Of a stretch of 64,000 bases of DNA, positions 1 through 8,294 are shown piece after piece. Location of the stretch: NCBI GenBank assembly GCA_022824315.1, contig JAJEAC010000035.1:1-64000 (forward strand), written 5' to 3'. The position numbers and the translations under genes are program-made. Numbering within the stretch: position 1 is the stretch's first letter; each line of letters opens with the position of its first letter. The notes below the pieces were generated by a model. It was not told where the DNA came from, did no database searches, and worked only from the letters and a program-made list of their open reading frames with translations. Origin of the DNA: Silicimonas sp. GTDB taxonomy: Bacteria; Pseudomonadota; Alphaproteobacteria; Rhodobacterales; Rhodobacteraceae.

Positions 1-30
1 TCCCCTTGAAATCGGTTCCAGAGACCGGAT

Positions 31-201
31 ATGGTGCTCGACAAGGCCATCGGGGTCGCCTCCTTTGGTGGTCTGTTTAGCAACTACACCATACCTTGTG
101 GCGACCCCGGTTGCCAGGCTTGTCCCGGCAAAATCGCCGAACTCGGCGGGAAATTCGCGCGTCCCAGCGAATTTTGCAAAAGGCTCAGAGATTCGGCTTA
201 A
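31..201 (+). CDS. Small Cys-containing hypothetical protein (uncertain)
   Basis: A 56-residue frame, open from position 10 with its first ATG at 31. It carries a C-x4-C-x2-C cluster near residues 23-31 and a further Cys near residue 49, which could bind a metal. It ends 8 bases before the likely start of the following phosphoribosyltransferase. ComF proteins usually carry an N-terminal zinc ribbon, and the next gene lacks one, so this may be a separated or frameshifted equivalent; that is inference. There is no convincing Shine-Dalgarno, and I recognise no family. It may not be a gene. Confidence 0.3.
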   Translation: MVLDKAIGVASFGGLFSNYTIPCGDPGCQACPGKIAELGGKFARPSEFCKRLRDSA

Positions 202-209
202 ACCAAGCG

Positions 210-791
210 ATGCGTAGTCCGACCGTCGTGGGAACCGATGACGTGTCGGCTATCGGCGTTTACCGTTGGGCTGGCGACGCGAACTGCAACGAGCAATGGT
301 CAAAACTGATCCGGAAGTTTAAGAAGGGTGACCCCGCACTGCCGGGATTTTTTGGGCGCATTTTGGCGGAACACGTTCGAGCAATGCCGATGTGCCGGAC
401 GTGGGTCAGCGAATTAGACTACATAGTACCGGTACCCGCAGCGGCATGTCGAAGGTTCGAGAGGGGCTTTGACATCCTGACCCGGACCGCTGAGCACCTA
501 GGCGCAAGGGTTGGGATCCCGCTTCGCACTGATTTTCTTAGACGGTCGGATAGCTCTGTGAGATCGAGATTCGTCGGCAAAGCAGAGCTGGCCCAGCAAT
601 ACTCGTTAGTCGCCCAAAGTGTGGATGACGCGCGGGGGCGAACAGTGTTGCTGCTCGACGATGTAATGAACCGTGGGCACACTGCGGGAGTATGTGCTCT
701 ACGGCTTCGCGAGGCCGGTTGCAGACGGGTTTTCTTGCTCGTGCTTGCGCAGGCAGAGAGTTCGTTCCAGTCTGGACGCCATGCAGACTAA
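210..791 (+). CDS. ComF-like phosphoribosyltransferase
   Basis: A 193-residue type I PRTase of the ComF/amidophosphoribosyltransferase-like group. It has IVPVP at residues 72-76, an RRFERGFD segment like the ComF RGFN motif near 81-88, and a PRPP-binding loop LLDDVMNRGHTA at 148-159, where the usual TTG is NRG. The frame opens earlier at a TTG (96), but ATG 210 gives a normal domain length and starts just after the small upstream frame. ComF itself acts in DNA uptake in naturally competent bacteria. Here the neighbours are a DprA-like protein, a HAD phosphatase and a second PRTase, so I read it as one enzyme of an accessory nucleotide-related module. Substrate unknown. Confidence 0.75.
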   Translation: MRSPTVVGTDDVSAIGVYRWAGDANCNEQWSKLIRKFKKGDPALPGFFGRILAEHVRAMPMCRTWVSELDYIVPVPAAACRRFERGFDILTRTAEHLGARVGIPLRTDFLRRSDSSVRSRFVGKAELAQQYSLVAQSVDDARGRTVLLLDDVMNRGHTAGVCALRLREAGCRRVFLLVLAQAESSFQSGRHAD

Positions 792-908
792 ATGAGAAGT
801 TAAGGAAATACAGAACTGCTCATTTGGTTCTGCCGCGCTAGCAAATCTTCGACGACGGAACTGGTCTGCAAAGATTCGGTTGCTCGACGTCGCAGCAGCG
901 AGGGAGGA

Positions 909-2018
909 ATGACGACACAAAGCATAGAATCACGGTTGAACGAAGCGACTATCAAGGCTTTGGACGGCTGGCGGGCTAGCCGTTCACCAGCTCCATCAAG
1001 GTCAGAAGCCGTAAGGCTGTTACTAGAGGAGCGGTTGCTTAGGGGAAGGAGCGTCGCTGCGGATGCACCGCATCGGAACTCGCACTGCCCCACCGTCGGC
1101 CGACTAGGAGCGATATTCACACTTGAGCGGGTCTCCGGGTTCGGTCCGGTGAAGTTCCGAACCATGTACGAGGCTGGAGTGGATGCGCAGGCAGCAATCG
1201 AGAATCCCGATCTTCTGCCGTTCACGGGGCGCACTGGTGAAAAGCTGCGGGTCGGCATTCTCGACCTTTCAGAGAAAGATTTAGTAGCGGGACGAGAGAG
1301 GGCCGTGGAACAACTCGAGCGCGCCGATGAGCTGTCTGCGACTATACTTGTCCATGGCGATCCAAGATACCCGACGCAGGTGTACGCGAGCAACAATCCG
1401 GTGCCCGTGCTCTATGTGCGCGGCTATCCGAAGATCTGGGATAAAGCGGGCACCGTGGCAATCGTTGGGTCGCGGAGCACACGCGAACCATATGCGAGCG
1501 CCGCCCGGCAGTTTGCAACAGTGGCCGTACATATGGGAATGGTTGTCGTGTCGGGATTTGCAATGGGTGCCGACTCCCTGGGGCACCGCGCAGCCGTGGA
1601 TGCTGGGGGCGGCACAGTGTGTGTGATGCCGTGTGGGCTCGACAAGGTGTTTCCACCGGAGAACCGCGGGTTGTGGGAAGAATTGCTTGCGAATTCGGGA
1701 GCGGTGTTTGTCAGCGAGTTTGGGTTCGGACAGCGAGCGTCGTCACTATTACTCCGAAAAAGGAATAAGCTGATTGTCGCGTTCTCCCAAGGCGTCCTAG
1801 TGGCCCAATCGGCAGTGACTGGCGGAGCGATGAACGCCTACCGCTTTGGTCGGGAGCAGAAAAAGCCGGTCGCGACGTTTAGAACGGATGGGTCAAAGGG
1901 GACGGGAGGCAACGCACTCATAGGAGAAGATGAGCGCACTGGTGGATTCGTCTTTGAGCTAACAAGCAATCTGCAAAGACAAGAAGCATGGCTGCAGCAG
2001 CTGTCATCTTGGATCTAG
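909..2018 (+). CDS. RHH-HhH-DprA/Smf-like SLOG protein
   Basis: 369 residues in three parts. Residues 1-45 look like a ribbon-helix-helix DNA-binding domain (SRSEAVRLLLEERL near 30-43). Residues about 65-105 resemble a helix-hairpin-helix segment. From about 145 there is a DprA/Smf Rossmann domain with GSRST (187-191), SGFAMGADSLGH (215-226), the PCGLDKVFPPEN segment and RKRNKL (283-288). Housekeeping DprA loads RecA on incoming DNA; an N-terminal RHH is not part of it, and the domain belongs to the SLOG nucleotide-binding superfamily. The ATG is 1 base after GGAGG, an unusually short spacing. The 3' end overlaps the HAD gene by 31 bases, so the two are co-transcribed. Lower GC and rare Leu/Arg codons suggest transfer. 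Confidence 0.8.
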   Translation: MTTQSIESRLNEATIKALDGWRASRSPAPSRSEAVRLLLEERLLRGRSVAADAPHRNSHCPTVGRLGAIFTLERVSGFGPVKFRTMYEAGVDAQAAIENPDLLPFTGRTGEKLRVGILDLSEKDLVAGRERAVEQLERADELSATILVHGDPRYPTQVYASNNPVPVLYVRGYPKIWDKAGTVAIVGSRSTREPYASAARQFATVAVHMGMVVVSGFAMGADSLGHRAAVDAGGGTVCVMPCGLDKVFPPENRGLWEELLANSGAVFVSEFGFGQRASSLLLRKRNKLIVAFSQGVLVAQSAVTGGAMNAYRFGREQKKPVATFRTDGSKGTGGNALIGEDERTGGFVFELTSNLQRQEAWLQQLSSWI

Positions 2019-2581
2019 ACGGGACCGTATGGGACAGCCGTCCATGGTTCGCTAATGCTATCGCACGGCTGTCGGGTGGTTTGGCAGTGCAGGTCAAGCG
2101 GGAACTCGATGCGGATGCAAGCATCATACAGGTTATGAAGGATTACGGCGTAAGCAAGTCGCAGTTGGAATGGGTGGCGAGGGAGGATGGCGGTACAATG
2201 CAGCTGTACGAGCAGGTAATTCCGACATTGGATCGCCTTCGGGCAAGAGGAACGCCGTTGGGCATCGTGACGAACTTGCCAGGCTGGATTGTTAGGCCTC
2301 TTCTGGAGGCGACCGGCATTGGCAGCTATGCCGCCGCAATCGCGACGCCACGGGCGGGCATACCCGCGAAACCGAAACCGCATGGGCTACGGTCGGTCTT
2401 GGCTGAACTCAAGCTGGAAGTGGACATGGGGATCTGGTTCGTAGGGGATGGAAATATTGACGCTGCGGCCGCTGAGGCGGCATCAGTACGGTTCGCTTGG
2501 GCATCGTTTGGGTACGGATCAGAGGTGCCTAACAGCACTGACAAGGTGCTGATGAGCTTCGACGAACTGCTCGACTTATGA
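1988..2581 (+). CDS. HAD-superfamily phosphatase
   Basis: A 197-residue haloacid-dehalogenase-type hydrolase with all four motifs: DLDGT (residues 9-13, nucleophile Asp9 and acid Asp11), TN (95-96), KPKPHG (128-133, motif III Lys) and VGDGNIDAA (152-160, metal-binding acids). A helical cap follows motif I. Family members usually dephosphorylate small metabolites such as phosphoglycolate or nucleotides. It begins inside the end of the DprA-like gene and ends in an ATGA overlap with the following PRTase gene, so translation is coupled on both sides. In this setting dephosphorylation of a nucleotide-like product or signal is plausible but not shown. Confidence 0.8.
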   Translation: MAAAAVILDLDGTVWDSRPWFANAIARLSGGLAVQVKRELDADASIIQVMKDYGVSKSQLEWVAREDGGTMQLYEQVIPTLDRLRARGTPLGIVTNLPGWIVRPLLEATGIGSYAAAIATPRAGIPAKPKPHGLRSVLAELKLEVDMGIWFVGDGNIDAAAAEAASVRFAWASFGYGSEVPNSTDKVLMSFDELLDL

Positions 2582-3633
2582 GGTTTCTCTACAAGATACA
2601 CAGTGGCTACGACGGGTTTCGTCCGGCCGTGTTGCCGGATCGGATGCAAGATGGCCGACTGCGGCTTGGATGGCGCCACTACATTGATGTCGTAGAGAAG
2701 GGCTGGGAATGCTGGGTCTATTTTCACGGCCCCCACAAATTTGAGAACGGCGTGTACGCGAAGGGGATCGTTGACGGAATTGACCTAGACAAGGGAGAAG
2801 TCAGTTTACGGGTGCGCGAGTACCTAGCGGATGAGCCGATTACGCCGAAGGGAACTTCCGAGAGGATTGCGGCGGTTGTCGCCACGCGGTACCGTCAAGT
2901 GTTCCTCTGGCCGGACGATTGGACGGTTGCGCCGGAGTGTGAACCTACGGCGTGTGCCAACAGGAAGTGCGGGGACTGCAAGACATGGAATGAGTTGCCA
3001 TTGATCGGACTGGAGGATTCAAAGGTGCCACTGCGTTTGCGGTGGTCCAAGTATGAGGCGGTAGTGCCTGCACACTGGATTGTGCCGAGTCGGTGCTACG
3101 AGCCCCGCATTGGTCCGGACGTCCAGGATCTGACGAGGAGATTTACCGAGTTCAAACTTGGGGAGAGGGCGTACGCGTATCCTTTCGCATTGTCGATATT
3201 TGAGCAATTACGCCGACACGACCTGTTGGAGTTTGACTACATAGTGCCGATTCCGTTATCGCCGGACAAGGCGAAGAACAAGGAGATGCACCGCACCCGC
3301 GAATTGGCTGGGGAACTGGGGCGTTTGCTGGCAGTCAATGTGTGCGAAATGCTAGGACTGTCGGCAAGTATTTCCAAACGGCGCATGATGGCGGCGGGAC
3401 TTACGCCCGCACAATTCGAGAGGCGATACCGCGAAGCGCTGCATGCCGAAGTTCCGGCCGATGCGGGACGGATTTTGCTGGTCGACGATGTAATGACGAG
3501 GGGGAGCACGACGGCGCAGGCTTTAGACGTTTTGCATGAACAGTGTACCGAAGCAAAGATCGTGGTCGCCACGGTTGGCCAAATGGTCGTAAAGGAGGCG
3601 GTCACGGACGATAGGGGGTTTAAGAACAGTTAG
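2578..3633 (+). CDS. EVE/PUA-like + zinc knuckle + phosphoribosyltransferase
   Basis: 351 residues. Residues about 1-110 form a beta-rich domain with the WECWVYFHGPHKFENGVYAKG segment pattern around 43-63 (aromatic cage-like residues, glycines) that resembles EVE/PUA-type readers. Cys121, Cys126, Cys131 and Cys134 then form a likely zinc knuckle. From about 195 there is a ComF-like PRTase domain with IVPIP (222-226), a KRR...RRY segment and PRPP loop ILLVDDVMTRGST (299-311). It overlaps the HAD gene by 4 bases and ends the module. Two PRTases sharing a DDVMxRG loop in one operon suggest paired roles. EVE-like assignment is by pattern only; the PRTase call is firm. Confidence 0.7.
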   Translation: MRFLYKIHSGYDGFRPAVLPDRMQDGRLRLGWRHYIDVVEKGWECWVYFHGPHKFENGVYAKGIVDGIDLDKGEVSLRVREYLADEPITPKGTSERIAAVVATRYRQVFLWPDDWTVAPECEPTACANRKCGDCKTWNELPLIGLEDSKVPLRLRWSKYEAVVPAHWIVPSRCYEPRIGPDVQDLTRRFTEFKLGERAYAYPFALSIFEQLRRHDLLEFDYIVPIPLSPDKAKNKEMHRTRELAGELGRLLAVNVCEMLGLSASISKRRMMAAGLTPAQFERRYREALHAEVPADAGRILLVDDVMTRGSTTAQALDVLHEQCTEAKIVVATVGQMVVKEAVTDDRGFKNS

Positions 3634-4335
3634 GTGCACGTGGCTGACACACAACTACCCGCTCGTCTCCCAGGGCACCCAGCCCACAGAAGCTGCGTCG
3701 CACTTCGGCTAAATGGACTGAATCCTCGTGCTCCGCTGCAGTCGAACTATTGTCCGGCACAAAGGGAATGAGCAGTGCGGGTTAAACAAGTCGACGGACA
3801 TCGGAAGCAAAGAAAGGGATCGACAGGCATTGGGTACACGCCAGCGGAGATACGAAGGGCAGGCCGGGCCGTCAGGGTGGCTGACAGGCTCGTCACTTAG
3901 TCGACGACGGCTAAGCGATGGCTGGACCTCTATACCGCACAGAACCGTGAAAGTGTGAAGTTGACGCTGGTTGAAGGCGAGCACACCGACGTGCCACTCA
4001 GTAGGTTCGAACGAGCCTGGCTTGGCAGCCGACTGAACGAATGTGTCCTGAAAGTTCCCACCATCACCATGATAGGATGCTCAGGCCGCGATTGGCGCGG
4101 ACGGAACTCTGCGCCCGCGCTGTGCTTGCTGCCGACCATGCATTGCTGTGTGATGGAGAACCGATTCAATTTGGAGTTTCGCCAGTTCACCGAGACAATC
4201 CTTGCCTTCGTCAAGGGCACTCATGCTCAGAAGTGGGGAGCAATCATGCATGCCGTCAGCAACAATTTCGCGGCCGTAGTCAGTGAGCAATGCCGGACAA
4301 TTGAGCGGCAGGAGCGAATGATATAGGGAATTGAC
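3634..4335. other. Gene-poor island edge
   Basis: 702 bases between the accessory PRTase module and the TVP38 operon. Apart from the broken frame at 3775-4326 and the 11-bp inverted pair around it, I see no gene, RNA or terminator. Composition changes here from the lower-GC island to the host-like operon, so the right boundary of the transferred segment probably lies in this stretch. Confidence 0.4.
3775..4326 (+). pseudogene. Reading frame interrupted by an amber stop, unknown family
   Basis: From GTG 3775 one frame runs 41 codons to TAG at 3898-3900 and then continues open to TGA-free sequence ending at 4326. The first part reads GYTPAEIRRAGRAVRVADR and the second begins STTAKRWLDLYTAQNRESVK, which together look like one helical, DNA-binding-like N-terminus broken by a single stop. 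The second part alone has an ATG only at 4138-4140 and a GTG at 3955. I do not recognise the family. An inverted pair, ATTGTCCGGCA (3749-3759) and its complement (4291-4301), sits at the edges, so a decayed mobile gene is possible. Confidence 0.3.
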
Positions 4336-5061
4336 ATGAGCGACGAGATATCTCCGTTCGGCGGGCTCGCAAAGCGCCTTCCGCTTCTGATCATCCTGGT
4401 GGTTGCTGCAGTTGGCGCATTCACTTTGCGAGATCATCTCAGCTTTCAGGCGCTGGCGGACAACCGTGAGATGCTGATCGCTTTCCGGGATGCGAACTAC
4501 CTGCTCACGGTGCTCGTGTTCATTGCGGCCTATGTGGTGATCGTCGCATTCTCTCTTCCGGGTGCCACCATCGCGACGCTGACGGGCGGGTTCCTGTTTT
4601 CAACCTTCCCGGGCGCGCTTTTCAACATCACCGCGGCAACGATCGGGGCGACGGCGATTTTCCTGGCAGCCCGCATGGGGTTTGGCGAAAGGCTGGAACG
4701 CAAGCTGGACGCCTCCGAGGGCGCGATCAAGGCGATCAAGGACGGGATCGACAGCAACCAGTGGTCCATGCTTTTCCTGATCCGCCTCGTTCCCGCGGTA
4801 CCGTTCTTCGTTGCCAACCTGCTGCCTTCGTTTCTTGGTGTCCCGCTCAGCCGTTTCGTGATCTCGACCTTCATCGGGATCATCCCGGGGGCCGTGGTCT
4901 ATACGTCGGTTGGTGCGGGGCTGGGCGAGGTCTTTGCCCGTGGCGAATCCCCGAACCTCGGCATCATTTTCGAGCCGCAGATCCTTCTGCCGATTCTCGG
5001 ACTCTGTGCGCTTGCGGCGCTTCCAATCGTGATCAAGGCCATACGCGGAAGGGCGTTCTGA
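4336..5061 (+). CDS. TVP38/TMEM64 family membrane protein
   Basis: 241 residues, polytopic inner-membrane protein of the TVP38/DedA (SNARE-associated, VTT) superfamily. A first membrane segment lies at about residues 14-32, followed by several more (about 52-75, 80-110, 145-175, 185-205, 215-235). The family hallmark RLVPAVPFFVANLLPS sits in the re-entrant-loop region near 149-164. Members are implicated in lipid or metabolite transport and membrane homeostasis. Stop and the next start are one base apart, so it is co-translated with a flavin oxidoreductase; TVP38 and such oxidoreductases often occur together. The function of the pair is not established. Confidence 0.9.
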   Translation: MSDEISPFGGLAKRLPLLIILVVAAVGAFTLRDHLSFQALADNREMLIAFRDANYLLTVLVFIAAYVVIVAFSLPGATIATLTGGFLFSTFPGALFNITAATIGATAIFLAARMGFGERLERKLDASEGAIKAIKDGIDSNQWSMLFLIRLVPAVPFFVANLLPSFLGVPLSRFVISTFIGIIPGAVVYTSVGAGLGEVFARGESPNLGIIFEPQILLPILGLCALAALPIVIKAIRGRAF

Positions 5062-5062
5062 G

Positions 5063-6478
5063 ATGGAGCGGATCAAGACGGACATACTCGTCATAGGCGC
5101 CGGTTCCGGCGGGCTCTCGGTGGCTGCCGGCGCCAGCCAGATGGGCGCAAAGGTCGTACTTCTCGAAGGCCACAAGATGGGAGGCGACTGCCTGAACTTC
5201 GGATGCGTCCCGTCAAAGGCCCTGATCGCCGCTGCCAAGCAGGCACATTCCATGAGTGCGGGAGACCCGTTCGGGGTGACGCCCGTCACGCCGGAAGTGA
5301 ACTATGCCGCGGCCAAGGATCACGTGCACAGGGTCATTGAAACGATTGCTCCGGTAGACAGCCAGGAACGGTTCGAGGGATTCGGCGTCCATGTGATCCG
5401 GGAATACGGGCGGTTCATTTCTCCGGACGAAGTGCAGGCCGGCGATCACGTGATCAAGGCTCGTCGCATCGTGATCGCGACAGGCTCGTCGCCGTTCGTT
5501 CCGCCAATCCCCGGTGTGGACGAGGTCACGTACTACACGAACGAGAACATTTTTGATCTTCGCGAACGCCCTGAACACTTGCTGGTCATCGGAGGCGGAC
5601 CGATCGGGATGGAGATGGCGCAGGCGCATGTGCGTCTCGGCTCGAAAGTGACGGTGATCGAGGGATTGAAGGCGCTGGGTCGCGACGACCCCGAGGCAGC
5701 GACGGTCGTTCTGGACAAGATGCGCGCCGAAGGCATCGAGATTGTCGAAGATGCTCTGGCAGAGGAAGTCGGCGAAGACGGAGGCCAGATCAAGGTCAAG
5801 ACCTCCCAGGGAAGCTTCACGGGCTCTCATCTGCTCATGGCCGTGGGCCGCAAGGTGAACATCGAGAAGCTCGATCTTGACAAGGGCAATGTCGCGCATG
5901 ACCGGGCGGTGACGGTCAATGAGAGCCTCCGGTCGATTTCGAACCGAAGGGTCTACGCCATTGGCGATGCGGCGGGCGGTCTCCAATTCACCCATGTTGC
6001 AGGATACCATGCGGGCGTCATCATTCGCTCCATGCTCTTTGGCTTGCCGTCCAAGGCGAAGACGTCCCATATCCCCTGGGTGACCTACACCGACCCCGAA
6101 CTCGCGCAGGTAGGACCGACCGAAGCCGAAGCCCGCAAGATGCATGGTTCTGCTCTTGCCGTGGCCCGTTTCGACTATCACGAGAACGATCGCGCAATCG
6201 CTTCGCGAAAGACCTCCGGGTTCGTCAAGGTCATGGTGGTCAAGGGCAGGCCGATCGGTGCGACCATCGTGGGCGAGGCGGCCGGTGAACTTGTTGGCGC
6301 ATGGGCGCTCGCAATCGCCAATGGCCTCAAGATGAGTGGCGTGGCGGCAATGGTCGCGCCCTATCCGACGTTGGGCGAGATCAACAAGCGGGCTGCCGGA
6401 GCCTACTTTTCTCCAAGGCTCTTCGAAAGCGAGTCCGTCAAGCGAGTCGTCGGGATTGTTCAGCGTTTTGTCCCGTAG
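5063..6478 (+). CDS. FAD-dependent disulfide-reductase-family oxidoreductase (mercuric-reductase/lipoamide-dehydrogenase-like)
   Basis: 471 residues of the class I pyridine nucleotide-disulfide oxidoreductase family: FAD motif GAGSGG near residue 11, redox-active CLNFGCVPSK near 46-55, NAD(P)H motif GGGPIG near 180, second FAD motif (YAIGDAAGG) near 308 and a dimerisation domain. The C-terminal His-Glu dyad that acts as base in lipoamide dehydrogenase and glutathione reductase is absent: the segment reads APYPTLGEI. The paired C-terminal cysteines and HMA domain of true MerA are also absent. It therefore reduces an unknown substrate rather than lipoamide or mercury with confidence. It lies between the TVP38 and kinase genes in one operon. 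Confidence 0.85.
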   Translation: MERIKTDILVIGAGSGGLSVAAGASQMGAKVVLLEGHKMGGDCLNFGCVPSKALIAAAKQAHSMSAGDPFGVTPVTPEVNYAAAKDHVHRVIETIAPVDSQERFEGFGVHVIREYGRFISPDEVQAGDHVIKARRIVIATGSSPFVPPIPGVDEVTYYTNENIFDLRERPEHLLVIGGGPIGMEMAQAHVRLGSKVTVIEGLKALGRDDPEAATVVLDKMRAEGIEIVEDALAEEVGEDGGQIKVKTSQGSFTGSHLLMAVGRKVNIEKLDLDKGNVAHDRAVTVNESLRSISNRRVYAIGDAAGGLQFTHVAGYHAGVIIRSMLFGLPSKAKTSHIPWVTYTDPELAQVGPTEAEARKMHGSALAVARFDYHENDRAIASRKTSGFVKVMVVKGRPIGATIVGEAAGELVGAWALAIANGLKMSGVAAMVAPYPTLGEINKRAAGAYFSPRLFESESVKRVVGIVQRFVP

Positions 6479-6493
6479 CGCTGGAAGAAGGCG

Positions 6494-7897
6494 ATGTTCC
6501 TGCACACACTGTCCGGTAGATTCCTGGTTCTGACGGTCCTGTTCGTGATGCTGGCCGAAGTCCTGATCTTCGTGCCTTCAATTGCCCGCTTCCGTCAGGA
6601 CTACATGACGGACAACTTGGAGCGGGCACAGATTGCGTCGCTTGCTCGGCTTGCAGCAGACGCCATTGCACCCGAGCTTGAACGCGAACTCCTGGAAAAT
6701 GCAGGTGTCTTCAATGTCGTCCTGCGACGCGACGAAGTGCGCGAACTTGTGCTGTCGTCGGATCTGCCCAGCCCGGTGGCCGCGACATATGACATTCGCT
6801 CCCCCCCAGCGAGCGTGCTGATTCGCGATGCGTTGGCAAGGCTGCTGACGCCGGGAACCGAAGTCGTCCGCGTTATCGGCCATCCGGTGCGGGACGCGGG
6901 ACTCCTGATCGAGGTCACCATGTCGACCGGGCCGCTCCGGGACGCGATGCTGGACTACGGCTTGCGGATCCTGATTCTCTCGGCCGTCATTTCGGCCGTG
7001 ACGGCGACACTCCTGTTTTTTGCGGTTCGCCAGTTGATGGTGAAGCCGATGAGGGGCGTGGTCTCTGCCATGCAGTCCTACGCCGAAGCTCCGGAAGACG
7101 CACGGCGCATCATTGAGCCTTCTTCCAGCACGGGCGAAATTGGGGAGGCCGAGGCGGCGCTGAAGTCAATGCAGACCGAACTGACCTCCATGCTTCGGCA
7201 CAAGGAGCGTCTCGCCTCCCTAGGAAGCGCGGTCGCCAAGGTAAGCCATGATCTGAGAAACATCCTGACTTCGGCGCAACTCTTCGCGGATCGGATAGAG
7301 GCGTCCGAAGATCCGGTTGTGGCTCGAATGGTTCCCAAGCTGATGAATTCGATCAGCCGTGCCGTGCACCTCTGTGAACGCACATTGGCCTTTGGCAAGG
7401 CGGAAGAGCCTTCGCCGGCCCTTATGCTGATCAACCTTGCTGCCATTGTTGACGATGTCGTCGATGCTGAGCAACTGGCCGTCGAAATGGAAGATGTCAC
7501 GTTCAAGACCGAGATACCGCCTGGATTGACTCTGCGCGCTGATGCCGAGCAGCTCTACCGCGTTCTGTCCAACCTGATCCGCAACGCCAGGCAGGCAATC
7601 GAGGTGACCAAGAGCGACGGAAAAATCTGCATCTCGGCGACCGAGGACGACACGTGCTGGCGGATTGAGGTCAGCGACACCGGACCGGGATTGCCGTCAC
7701 GTGCCAGGGAGCATCTCTTCACGCCGTTTCAGGGCGGCGCCTCAAAGGGCGGAGCGGGGCTGGGTCTTGCAATATCCGCCGAGCTTGTGCGCGGTCACGG
7801 GGGCCAGCTGTCGCTTGGGGAGACCGGGCCCGAAGGGACGACCTTCGTCGTCACACTTCCCAAGGCCGTGATCGACGTCGGTCAGGTCGTCACGTAG
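6494..7897 (+). CDS. Sensor histidine kinase
   Basis: 467 residues. Membrane segment at about 10-28, periplasmic sensing region of about 130 residues, second membrane segment at about 155-180, HAMP linker, then a HisKA dimerisation domain with VSHDLRN (His near 253) and an HATPase domain with NLIRNARQAI (N box), DTGPGLP (G1) and GGAGLGLAIS (G2). All catalytic boxes are intact. It starts 15 bases after the oxidoreductase gene and probably belongs to the same operon. No response regulator gene is adjacent, so its partner lies elsewhere. Two tRNA genes follow, with no terminator seen. Confidence 0.9.
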   Translation: MFLHTLSGRFLVLTVLFVMLAEVLIFVPSIARFRQDYMTDNLERAQIASLARLAADAIAPELERELLENAGVFNVVLRRDEVRELVLSSDLPSPVAATYDIRSPPASVLIRDALARLLTPGTEVVRVIGHPVRDAGLLIEVTMSTGPLRDAMLDYGLRILILSAVISAVTATLLFFAVRQLMVKPMRGVVSAMQSYAEAPEDARRIIEPSSSTGEIGEAEAALKSMQTELTSMLRHKERLASLGSAVAKVSHDLRNILTSAQLFADRIEASEDPVVARMVPKLMNSISRAVHLCERTLAFGKAEEPSPALMLINLAAIVDDVVDAEQLAVEMEDVTFKTEIPPGLTLRADAEQLYRVLSNLIRNARQAIEVTKSDGKICISATEDDTCWRIEVSDTGPGLPSRAREHLFTPFQGGASKGGAGLGLAISAELVRGHGGQLSLGETGPEGTTFVVTLPKAVIDVGQVVT

Positions 7898-8065
7898 CCC
7901 GCCGCATTTGCGTGTCTCCTGCTCCGGTCAAGAGGGACGGACTTCTCGTGATGCCTTGGCGCTGAGCTGGATTTTCAGAAGTCGACCCGCGTCGATGCGC
8001 CCCGGAATGTGCTCAGGATCAGCCTTGCAGTGTCCTCGGCCGCCGGTTACATCCGACCCGCACCT

Positions 8066-8142
8066 GCGCTGGTAGCTCAGATGGATAGAGCACTTGACTT
8101 CGAATCAAGTGGTCGGGGGTTCGAGTCCTCCCCAGCGCGCCA
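8066..8142 (+). tRNA. tRNA-Arg (anticodon TCG)
   Basis: 77 nt with encoded CCA. Acceptor GCGCTGG pairs with CCAGCGC, the anticodon stem CTTGA/TCAAG encloses loop CTTCGAA, giving TCG, which reads CGA. The T arm contains GTTCGAG. It is 71/77 identical to the tRNA at 8295. Confidence 0.95.
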
Positions 8143-8294
8143 TTTCGGCTTTGTCCCGGCAGGTTCTTGCCGCCCTTTTGTCCGCGACGGTAGCGGAGCT
8201 GGGAACTGCATTATTGGGTCCCGCATGCAAGGTGCGCGCATGCGAAAACAGCCTTGCAACGGATTTGGCCGACGGATACACCCTGCCCACTTGT

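Noticed and set aside
909-2018. Housekeeping competence DprA
   Set aside because: The RHH front, island composition and PRTase/HAD neighbours do not fit the core gene.
3898-3900. Amber codon read as an amino acid
   Set aside because: No pyrrolysine or readthrough machinery or signal is visible; decay is simpler.
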